A stretch of 24,828 nt of DNA from Clostridium sp. CAG:594. GTDB lineage: Bacteria > Bacillota_I > Bacilli_A > RF39 > UBA660. The translations under genes and the position numbers were made by a program. This document shows positions 1 through 6,866 of the stretch, piece by piece (the stretch's first letter is position 1; each line of letters begins with the position of its first letter). Location of the stretch: NCBI GenBank assembly GCA_000434835.1, contig FR881486.1:1-24828 (forward strand), given 5' to 3'. The notes under the pieces were generated by a model. That model made no database searches, was not told the origin of the DNA, and saw only the letters and a program-made list of their open reading frames with translations.

Positions 1-1
1 G

Positions 2-1159
2 GGAATTAGATTTGAAAACTTATCAGAACCAGTAAAGTTGGGAACAGCAGCTGTTACTGGAACAGCAGAAATAGAAGAAACTAAGTCTGCTGAAATAACA
101 GGAATAAACGTTAGTTTATCAACACCAGGAGATAAAGTTACGTATACGGTAGATTTGGTAAATGAAGGAACAATAAATGCAAAAATAGATAAGATAGAAA
201 AGACAACTTTAATAGAAGAACAACAAAAATATTTGACATTTAAAGTAACATATAAAGATGGAAAAGAAGTAAGTGAAGGAGATATCTTATCAAAGGGAGA
301 AAGAAAGAACTTAATAATAACAATAGAATTTATAAAAGATTTAACAAAAGAAGATTTACCAACTAATACAAGTACAATATCATTATCATATAAACTAAAC
401 TTTGTACAAACAGATGATAATACAACTATAACAAATAACAGTTCGCAACAAGCTTGTACATCATTTGATAAAAAAGATACATATAGTGTTGGAGATGTAA
501 TAGCACTTTGTAATACTGATACAGGTAAATCAGAAGATTTTTATGTAATGAAAGATAATGGTAGTATTGTAACAGCACTTGCTAAATATAATTTGCTTGT
601 AGGAGATACTGCAGTATGGAATGATGATTTTAGTGATATTACAACAACCCCAATATCAACTTCAGAAGAAGGATATGGGCTTCAAAATAGCATTGCTGGG
701 TATTATGAACTTAACTCCGAAGGAATGCCAACAACAAATACATTTAAAGGTGTAATAGCTTTTGCAGAAGATAAAAATAATGGAAAAGGATACTGGGTAG
801 ATGATAGTGGTAACTTATTAAGTAAGTATGGAACAAGTTATCCAGCAAATGTGTTTGACAGTAATTCACTTCTTTATGAGCCACTAGAAAATTACAAAAA
901 CTATTTAAAAAACACATTAGGAAAAACAAGTGTAGATGCACGATTAATAACTTTTGAAGAGTTAACTGGTTTAGGATGCAGTGAATCTTGTACGTCTGCA
1001 CCATCATGGGTGTATAGTACTAATTACCGTACTGCGTCCGCGTATGACAATTACCTCGTTTGGAATGTGTACTCGAATGGTGGCACTGATGGGAACCCCT
1101 TTTATGCCTCGGGCATTGGTCTCCGCCCGGTTATAACTGTATCAAAATCAGAGTTATAA
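2..1159 (+). CDS. Secreted/surface protein with C-terminal lectin-like GLRPVI domain (5' partial)
   Basis: The reading frame is open to the left edge of the window, so the true start, and any signal peptide or pilin-like leader, lies upstream; 385 residues are visible. A TTG at 38 could be read as a start, but no ribosome binding site precedes it and the frame continues through it. The first ~125 visible residues look like a beta-rich extracellular domain (a stretch near STPGDKVTYTVDLVNEG resembles conserved-repeat or camelysin-type domains). The rest resembles the C-type-lectin/FGE-like modules of gut Bacillota that end in G-L/V/F-RPVI. Two Cys pairs (near ACTSFDKK..ALCN and GLGCSESC) could form disulfides, as expected outside the cell. 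The last ~45 codons differ sharply from the rest in base composition and codon use. A hairpin terminator follows at once. Substrate or partner unknown. Family assignment is inference; the extracellular location is likely. Confidence 0.6.
   Translation, partial: GIRFENLSEPVKLGTAAVTGTAEIEETKSAEITGINVSLSTPGDKVTYTVDLVNEGTINAKIDKIEKTTLIEEQQKYLTFKVTYKDGKEVSEGDILSKGERKNLIITIEFIKDLTKEDLPTNTSTISLSYKLNFVQTDDNTTITNNSSQQACTSFDKKDTYSVGDVIALCNTDTGKSEDFYVMKDNGSIVTALAKYNLLVGDTAVWNDDFSDITTTPISTSEEGYGLQNSIAGYYELNSEGMPTTNTFKGVIAFAEDKNNGKGYWVDDSGNLLSKYGTSYPANVFDSNSLLYEPLENYKNYLKNTLGKTSVDARLITFEELTGLGCSESCTSAPSWVYSTNYRTASAYDNYLVWNVYSNGGTDGNPFYASGIGLRPVITVSKSEL
1007..1135 (+). other. G+C-rich 3' cassette, candidate diversity-generating retroelement variable region
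   Basis: From the TGG at 1007 to the RPV codons near 1134 the sequence is about half G+C (58 of 114 bases in 1021-1134 by hand count), while the rest of the gene and the window are strongly A/T-rich. Codons rare elsewhere here (GCG, TCC, CTC, TCG, CCC, CGC, CCG, GGC) cluster in it. It encodes a Trp/Tyr/Ser/Asn/Gly-rich stretch closed by GIGLRPVI, the position and type of sequence that forms the variable face of lectin-fold targets of diversity-generating retroelements. Its 3' end (GGTCTCCGCCCGGTT) is G+C-rich, as initiation-of-mutagenic-homing sites are. No template repeat or reverse transcriptase is in this window, so the assignment is inferential; recent gene conversion from a paralogue is the main alternative. 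Confidence 0.4.
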
Positions 1160-1192
1160 AGATTAGAATACAAAAAGTTCTAATCTTTTTTC
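1158..1192 (+). terminator. Intrinsic terminator after the surface protein gene
   Basis: An 11-bp perfect stem, AAAGATTAGAA (1158-1168) with TTCTAATCTTT (1178-1188), has a 9-nt loop and runs into a T-rich tail. The stem begins inside the stop codon. Confidence 0.85.
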
Positions 1193-1200
1193 TTTTACCT

Positions 1201-1229
1201 TTGCTTTTGCTTTATATATGTTATATAAT
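1201..1229 (+). promoter_or_regulatory. SigA-type promoter of the secDF-rel-dtd unit
   Basis: TTGCTT (1201-1206), a 17-nt spacer, then a perfect TATAAT (1224-1229). It lies between the preceding terminator and secDF. The -10 box is also the 5' arm of a 13-bp inverted repeat whose other arm (1261-1273) abuts the secDF ribosome binding site. Confidence 0.7.
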
Positions 1230-1273
1230 AAATTATGTTGTGATGATATGTGTCACTTATATAATTTATTATA
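1224..1273 (+). repeat. Inverted repeat between the secDF -10 box and its RBS
   Basis: TATAATAAATTAT (1224-1236) is exactly reverse-complementary to ATAATTTATTATA (1261-1273). A smaller inner stem, GTGA (1240-1243) with TCAC (1253-1256), is nested inside. Because the 5' arm contains the -10 box, the full hairpin would not be in the mRNA; it could be an operator or a chance product of A/T-rich sequence. Confidence 0.35.
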
Positions 1274-1286
1274 AAGGAAGGTAAAT

Positions 1287-3560
1287 ATGAAAAAGAATTA
1301 TATTAAAAGATTATTGGTATTTTTTACTGTGATAATAATATTTTCATTAGTATACATACCACTATTTAATGATTTAAAATTTGGTCTTGATTTAAAAGGT
1401 GGTTTTGAGGTTTTATATCAAGTAAAAAGAAGTGATGGAAAAAATTTGAAACCTGGTGATTTAAATAGTACTTATGACGTTTTAAAAAGAAACGTTGATT
1501 CACTTGGCGTATCAGAGCCTGAAATAACAATAGAAGGTGATGATAGAATAAGGGTAAAGCTTGCTGGTGTAACTGATATAGAAGGTGCTAGAAAAGCTTT
1601 ATCTAACGTAGCTAACGTATCATTTCGTGATACGGATGATAAGCTTTTAATGGATGCTAGCGTAATTAAAGGTGCCAAACTTTCATATGATGAAAATGGT
1701 AAACCTGCTATTTCTTTATCCGTTAAAGATAAGGAAAAGTTCTTAGAGGCTACAACAGAGGTTAGCCAAAAAGAAACTGGTAAAAACGTAATGGTTATAT
1801 GGTATAACTTTGAAAAGGGAGTTAATTCATACAACAAAGATGGTGAAACTTGTGGTAATGAAGATAGCATGTGTTTATCTGCTGCAACCGTATCTCAAGG
1901 ATTTTCTTCTGATGTTATAATTACTGGTAACTTTGAAAAAGAAGAAGCAGAAAACTTAGCATCAAACATTAATGCTGGTTCTATTTCAACTAAATTAACT
2001 GAGATATCAAGTCAAAACGTTAATGCATCATATGGTGCTGGCGTTCTTACTAAGACTTTTGTAGCAGGCTTAATAGGTATGGCACTCGTTATTTTATTTA
2101 TGACCATACTTTATAGATTTGCAGGATTTATATCTGGAATAAACTTACTTTTATACATGTTATTAGTAATGGGCGTGTTCTGGTTAATAGGAGGAGTTTT
2201 AACACTTCCTGGTATTGCAGCATTAGTTTTAGGTATTGGTATGGCAGTAGACTCATGTGTAATTACTAATGAACGTATTAAAGAGTCACTAGAAGAAGGT
2301 AATAGTTTAAAAGTAGCATTTAAAGATGGAAATAAACAGTCTTGGAGCTCAATATTTGATGCTAACGTAACTACTTTAATAGTTGCAATCGTATTATTTA
2401 TATTTGGTGAAAGTTCTGTCAAAGGTTTTGCTACCATGCTTATGATTACCATATTTGCAACTATGTTTATAATGGTATTTATTAATAGATTAATATTAAG
2501 TGGTTTTGTTAAAACTGGGCGTTTTGATGAAAATCCAAATAAATTTGTTAAATACTTAAAGAAAAATAAAGAAAAAAGAAAAAAAGTAAACCTTAAAGCA
2601 GTAGAAATTACTAAGAAATGTTTTACTATAACATTAATATATTTAGTAATTGGTGTAATTTATCTAGCTGTAAATGGATTTAACTTAGGAATTGATTTTA
2701 GATCAGGTTCTGATGTTACAATAAAGGCTGATAAAATAACTGTAAGTGATGTAAAAAAAGACTTTAAGAAGTTAAAATATGACGTAGTATCAGTAGAAAA
2801 ACAAGAAAATGATGAGATATACGTTAGATTAAATACTGAGTTAAAAGAAAATGGTATTAATAAAGTTAATAACTATTTTGAAGATAAATATAATGCTAAA
2901 ACAGAGATAAACGTTGTAACTGATATAGTAAAACAAGATTTAGTAAAAAATGCGTTTTATTCAGTCGTAATAGCTGCTATTGCGATTATTATATATATTT
3001 CATTTAGATTTAAGTTTAGTTATGCAATATCTTCTATAACTACGTTGCTACACGATGTGTTACTAGTAATGGCTTTATTTTCTATCTTTAAAATAGAAGT
3101 AAACGTAATATTTATTGCGGCTATATTAACCGTTATAGGTTACTCAATTAATAATACTATCGTAGTTTTTGATAGGATAAGAGAAAACCAAGGTAAATAT
3201 AAAGGTAAACTTACTAGAGAATCATTAAAGAAAATAGTAAATGATAGCGTATCAGATACTATTACAAGAAGCTTATATACGACAATTACAACGTTAATAC
3301 CGGTAGTATGTTTAATTATTCTTGGTTCAAAAGGAATATTACCGTTTAACATAGCTATTATAATTGGACTTGTCGCAGGTTTTTATTCATCATCTTTCTT
3401 AGCACCACAATTATGGTATAAAATAGAAAGTAAAAATCTTCCGATTGATGAACGTGTTTCTGTTAAGAAAAAAACAGAAGAAAACCAAGATGTTATAGTT
3501 CAAGAAAATAATAAAAAAACTACTAAAAAGAAAGCTAAGAAAAAGAAAAACAAGAAATAA
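1287..3560 (+). CDS. secDF: Fused protein-export membrane protein SecDF
   Basis: Membrane RND-family accessory of the SecYEG translocon that uses the proton gradient to help pull secreted proteins across the membrane. At 757 residues it has the length of the fused SecDF of Bacillus. It shows an N-terminal membrane segment (~7-27), the SecD motif GLDLKGG, two large extracytoplasmic regions, and two blocks of membrane segments. The SecD TM4 motif GMAVDSCVITNER keeps the conserved Asp (D322), and the SecF TM5 Arg is kept in DTITRS (R661). The SecF TM4 motif reads GYSINNTIVVFDRIRE, with Asn (N623) where the family usually has Asp. The last ~30 residues are a Lys-rich tail, probably cytoplasmic. 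The ATG follows AAGGAAGG at good spacing. First gene of an apparent operon with rel (17-nt gap) and dtd. Identification is secure. Confidence 0.96.
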   Translation: MKKNYIKRLLVFFTVIIIFSLVYIPLFNDLKFGLDLKGGFEVLYQVKRSDGKNLKPGDLNSTYDVLKRNVDSLGVSEPEITIEGDDRIRVKLAGVTDIEGARKALSNVANVSFRDTDDKLLMDASVIKGAKLSYDENGKPAISLSVKDKEKFLEATTEVSQKETGKNVMVIWYNFEKGVNSYNKDGETCGNEDSMCLSAATVSQGFSSDVIITGNFEKEEAENLASNINAGSISTKLTEISSQNVNASYGAGVLTKTFVAGLIGMALVILFMTILYRFAGFISGINLLLYMLLVMGVFWLIGGVLTLPGIAALVLGIGMAVDSCVITNERIKESLEEGNSLKVAFKDGNKQSWSSIFDANVTTLIVAIVLFIFGESSVKGFATMLMITIFATMFIMVFINRLILSGFVKTGRFDENPNKFVKYLKKNKEKRKKVNLKAVEITKKCFTITLIYLVIGVIYLAVNGFNLGIDFRSGSDVTIKADKITVSDVKKDFKKLKYDVVSVEKQENDEIYVRLNTELKENGINKVNNYFEDKYNAKTEINVVTDIVKQDLVKNAFYSVVIAAIAIIIYISFRFKFSYAISSITTLLHDVLLVMALFSIFKIEVNVIFIAAILTVIGYSINNTIVVFDRIRENQGKYKGKLTRESLKKIVNDSVSDTITRSLYTTITTLIPVVCLIILGSKGILPFNIAIIIGLVAGFYSSSFLAPQLWYKIESKNLPIDERVSVKKKTEENQDVIVQENNKKTTKKKAKKKKNKK

Positions 3561-3577
3561 AAAGAAGGTGCAAAAAC

Positions 3578-5734
3578 ATGCAAAAAGAAGATGCATATAC
3601 ACTTGATGATTTGTTAGAAAAAGCAAAAGTATATATAAAAAGTGATGAAGATATAGAGTTAATTAAAAAAGCTTACCTTTTTGCAAGTAAAGCTCATGCA
3701 GGGCAGCTTAGATTAACTGGTGACGATTATATGCTACATCCTTTAAACGTTGCTTTAATTCTTACTGAAATATATGCTGATGCACAAACTCTTTCAGCGG
3801 CATTACTTCACGATGTAATTAATTTTGCAAACGTTACAATAGAAGAAATAGAAAAAGAGTTTGGGACTGAAATGAAGGCGTTAGTAGACGGAATATCTAG
3901 AATTAATAAACTTTCTTTGTCTGCTGATAACGAAGCTTTAGTTTCATATCATAAGAAAATACTAGTTGGCTTATCAGGTGACGTACGTATCATAATTTTA
4001 AAAATAGCAGATAGACTTCATAACATGAGAACCCTTTGGGCAATTCCTGAAAATAAGAGAAAAGAAAAGGCTAAGGAAACCCTTGAAATTTTAGTACCTA
4101 TTGCACACCGTTTAGGTATAAATCACATTAAAAGTGAATTAGAAGATCTTTCTTTAAAATACTGGAAGCCAGACGTTTATAATGATATTTTAGAAAAGCT
4201 TAGTGAATCAAGAGCAGAACTTGATAAATCAGTTGATAAAATGATGGAAAGCGTATCTAAAATATTGGATGAAAATAACATACCTCATGAAATGAAAGGT
4301 AGAAGTAAGAGTGTTTATAGTATTTATAATAAATTGCAAAAAGGTAAGACTTTTAATGAAATATATGACATTTTAGCACTACGTTATTTTGTAAATACTG
4401 TCTCAGACTGTTATTTAGCGCTTGGTGCAATTCATGCTAAATATAAGCCAATGCCAAAAAGATTTAAGGATTATATAGCGCGCCCTAAGGCAAATGGATA
4501 TCAGTCTCTTCATACAACGGTATTTGGAGTGGATGGAAAGTTATTTGAAATACAAATTAGAACCTATGAAATGGATAAAGTTGCAGAGTATGGTGTTGCA
4601 TCTCACTGGTCATATAAAGAACATGGCATAAACAAAGTAAATGATATGGAACTTAAGTTAAAGTCATTTAGAACTGTTATTGAACTTAATGAACAGCAAG
4701 TAGAAGGGGAAGAATTCGTTAACACCGTTAAAAATGAAGTATTTAATCCTACAAACATTTACGTCTATACACCAAAGGGAGATGTTTTTGAACTTCCAAT
4801 TGGATCAACTCCAATAGATTTTGCATACCGAGTTCACACGAGCGTAGGCCATCAAATGATAGGAGCAATAGTTAATGGTAACATAGTTCCGTTAGATTAT
4901 AAATTAAAAGACGGAGACATCGTAAAAATAAACACTAATAAAAATAGTAAAGGCCCGTCACAAGAATGGATTAATATATGTTTTACAACAAGTGCTAAAA
5001 ATAAGATAAAGGCATTCTTTAGTAAAATAGATAAAGAAAAAACAACGTCTGATGGTAAAGATATGTTAATTAAGACAATTAGAAGAAAGAAATTATCCAT
5101 TAATGATATTATGGATGATAAAAAGATAAAAATTGCTCTTGATGATTTAGGTTTAAATAGTGAAAATGAATTATATTATGAGATAGGAATTGGAAAATAT
5201 AATCCAACTAGCGTAATTAAAACCATTTTAGGAGAAAAGGAAGATGAAAAAAGAGCGCTTGAAAAAGTACTTAAATATTCATCTAAGACAATGGAAGCAT
5301 CTGGTGACATAATAGTAGATGGAATGGATGATTTAAAAGTGTCTTTTGGAGGATGCTGCACGCCTGTTAAGGGTGATGATGTAGTAGGATATATTTCTAA
5401 GGGGAATGGTATTACAATTCATAGAAGAAATTGTCATAATATATGTAATTTAAATGAAAGAATTATTAACGTACACTGGAATGATAACGCAAGTAAAAAA
5501 TACGTAACTAACGTTATCATATATACTGAGAAAAAAGATAATTTACTACTTGATATAATATCAAAAACAACGTCAATGAACGTAGGAGTTAAAAGTGTAA
5601 ATACGATTAATAATACCGATTATAACGCTTATGATTTAGATATATTAGTAGATGATAAAGAAACTCTAGATAGATACATGAACGTAATTGGACAACTTCC
5701 TTTTGTAACTAGTATAGAAAGAGGTAACAAATAA
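3578..5734 (+). CDS. rel: RelA/SpoT-family (p)ppGpp synthetase with degenerate hydrolase site
   Basis: Long-form stringent-response enzyme of 718 residues. Domains in order: HD hydrolase (~25-180); ppGpp synthetase (~235-350) with GRSKSVYSIYNK, the basic RFKDYIA loop and EIQIRT; TGS (~390-450, IYVYTPKGDVFELP); a Cys-containing zinc-finger-like region (GGCCTPVKGDD); and a C-terminal ACT domain. The synthetase looks intact and carries the RxKD loop typical of bifunctional Rel. In the HD domain R45, H54, H78, D79, D145 and T152 match the Rel_Seq residues 44, 53, 77, 78, 144 and 151. The next catalytic pair, E81-D82 in Rel_Seq, is N82-F83 here (HDVINFANV), so (p)ppGpp hydrolysis is probably lost or weak. 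RBS AAGAAGG; the stop codon shares one base with the dtd start. Family certain; loss of hydrolase is inference. Confidence 0.95.
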   Translation: MQKEDAYTLDDLLEKAKVYIKSDEDIELIKKAYLFASKAHAGQLRLTGDDYMLHPLNVALILTEIYADAQTLSAALLHDVINFANVTIEEIEKEFGTEMKALVDGISRINKLSLSADNEALVSYHKKILVGLSGDVRIIILKIADRLHNMRTLWAIPENKRKEKAKETLEILVPIAHRLGINHIKSELEDLSLKYWKPDVYNDILEKLSESRAELDKSVDKMMESVSKILDENNIPHEMKGRSKSVYSIYNKLQKGKTFNEIYDILALRYFVNTVSDCYLALGAIHAKYKPMPKRFKDYIARPKANGYQSLHTTVFGVDGKLFEIQIRTYEMDKVAEYGVASHWSYKEHGINKVNDMELKLKSFRTVIELNEQQVEGEEFVNTVKNEVFNPTNIYVYTPKGDVFELPIGSTPIDFAYRVHTSVGHQMIGAIVNGNIVPLDYKLKDGDIVKINTNKNSKGPSQEWINICFTTSAKNKIKAFFSKIDKEKTTSDGKDMLIKTIRRKKLSINDIMDDKKIKIALDDLGLNSENELYYEIGIGKYNPTSVIKTILGEKEDEKRALEKVLKYSSKTMEASGDIIVDGMDDLKVSFGGCCTPVKGDDVVGYISKGNGITIHRRNCHNICNLNERIINVHWNDNASKKYVTNVIIYTEKKDNLLLDIISKTTSMNVGVKSVNTINNTDYNAYDLDILVDDKETLDRYMNVIGQLPFVTSIERGNK

Positions 5735-6180
5735 TGAGGGTTATAGTTCAAAGAAGTAAAGAATCTAGTGTAATAATAGATGGTAAAGTAAACGGAAAAA
5801 TAGATAAAGGGTTTGTTTTATTAGTAGGTTTTACATTTGGAGATACTAAAGAAATAGTAGATAAAATGATTAACAAAATAATAAATTTAAGAATTTTTTC
5901 AGATAGTGATGATAAATTAAACTTATCGTTAAAAGATATTAATGGAAAAATATTATCCATATCACAGTTTACTTTATATGCTAAATTAAATGGTAGAAGG
6001 CCATCTTTTACGAAGGCTTTAAACTATGGTGAAGCTAAAGATTTGTATGATTATTTTAACGAAAAATTAAGAAATCTTGACATAAATGTTGAAACTGGTG
6101 TTTTTGGAAGTGATATGACTGTCAACATAACAAATGATGGCCCTGTTACAATAATAATAGATAGTGAAAGTGATTTTTAA
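5734..6180 (+). CDS. dtd: D-aminoacyl-tRNA deacylase
   Basis: Removes D-amino acids (and glycine from tRNA-Ala) mis-attached to tRNA, a cytoplasmic proofreading step. At 148 residues it is the normal length. The hallmark motifs are present: SQFTLYA (77-83), GRRPSFTKA (87-95) and the cross-subunit Gly-Pro motif NDGPVT (134-139). The start codon overlaps the rel stop by one base, implying translational coupling; rel-dtd adjacency is common in Bacillota. A hairpin terminator begins within its last codons. Confidence 0.95.
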   Translation: MRVIVQRSKESSVIIDGKVNGKIDKGFVLLVGFTFGDTKEIVDKMINKIINLRIFSDSDDKLNLSLKDINGKILSISQFTLYAKLNGRRPSFTKALNYGEAKDLYDYFNEKLRNLDINVETGVFGSDMTVNITNDGPVTIIIDSESDF

Positions 6181-6198
6181 TAGCTTTCACTTTTTCTT
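6163..6198 (+). terminator. Terminator of the secDF-rel-dtd unit
   Basis: AGTGAAAG (6163-6170) pairs with CTTTCACT (6184-6191) and is followed by a T-rich tract. The 5' arm lies inside the end of dtd. Confidence 0.65.
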
Positions 6199-6218
6199 TA
6201 CAAAAGTTTAAAAAAATC

Positions 6219-6247
6219 TTTCTTTTTGTTAAATAATAATATATAAT
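6219..6247 (+). promoter_or_regulatory. Putative promoter of lemA
   Basis: A perfect TATAAT (6242-6247) follows the dtd terminator, with a weak -35 TTTCTT (6219-6224) at 17 nt. An AGGAGGAT ribosome binding site follows, then the lemA ATG. Confidence 0.45.
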
Positions 6248-6266
6248 TTAATTATAGGAGGATATT

Positions 6267-6821
6267 ATGAAAATAGCATTGATCATACTTTTAGTAATTG
6301 TTGTACTAATTGCGCTTTATTTTATTAGTACATATAACATACTTGTAAGTTTAAGAAACAAAGTAAAAGACCAATGGTCACAAATTGATGTTGTATTAAA
6401 AAACAGAAATGATTTAATACCAAACATTGTAGAAACAGTAAAGGGTTATGCAAAGCATGAAAAAGATACTTTAGATGCTGTTATAGAAGCTAGAAGCAAG
6501 GCAGTAAGTGCTACAACCAAGGATGATGAAATAAAAGCATCAGGTGAAGTAACACAAGCTTTAGGAAGACTATTTGCACTTGCAGAAAGTTATCCAGAAC
6601 TTAAGGCTAATACTAATTTCTTAGATTTACAAAACAAGTTAAACGAAATAGAAGAAAAAATTAGATACGCAAGACAATTTTATAATGATTCAGTATTAAC
6701 TTACAAAAATAAAATTGAAATGTTCCCATCTAATATAGTAGCTGGTATGTTTAATTTTAAACCAGAAGCTTTCTTTGAAGCTACTGAAGAAGAAAGAAAA
6801 AATGTACAAGTAAAATTTTAG
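6267..6821 (+). CDS. lemA: LemA family membrane protein
   Basis: 184 residues. A single N-terminal hydrophobic segment (~3-25) is followed by a long alpha-helical domain with the family motifs NRNDLIPNIVETVKGYAKHE and RYARQFYNDSVLTYKNKIE. It ends with the usual MFNFKPEAFFEA stretch. LemA proteins are membrane-anchored with the helical part outside the membrane or cytoplasmic depending on the report; the molecular role is unknown. The neighbour is a DUF2207 protein, a recurrent pairing that suggests the two work together. RBS AGGAGGAT. A complete hairpin terminator separates it from the DUF2207 gene, so expression of the pair may be uneven. Confidence 0.93.
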   Translation: MKIALIILLVIVVLIALYFISTYNILVSLRNKVKDQWSQIDVVLKNRNDLIPNIVETVKGYAKHEKDTLDAVIEARSKAVSATTKDDEIKASGEVTQALGRLFALAESYPELKANTNFLDLQNKLNEIEEKIRYARQFYNDSVLTYKNKIEMFPSNIVAGMFNFKPEAFFEATEEERKNVQVKF

Positions 6822-6844
6822 TCTACTATAAAGTAGACTTTTTT
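6820..6844 (+). terminator. Terminator between lemA and the DUF2207 gene
   Basis: AGTCTACT (6820-6827), loop ATAA, AGTAGACT (6832-6839), then six T. A strong-looking hairpin that starts in the lemA stop codon and ends about 20 bases before the next start, so it may act as an attenuator inside the lemA-DUF2207 unit. Confidence 0.8.
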
Positions 6845-6866
6845 CTTTAAGAAGGGAGAAAAGAAA

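Noticed and set aside
744..1007. Open frame on the - strand inside the surface protein gene
   Set aside because: No ribosome binding site, no recognisable domain, and it lies opposite a clear coding gene; the same holds for the other antisense frames inside secDF, rel, rarA and others.
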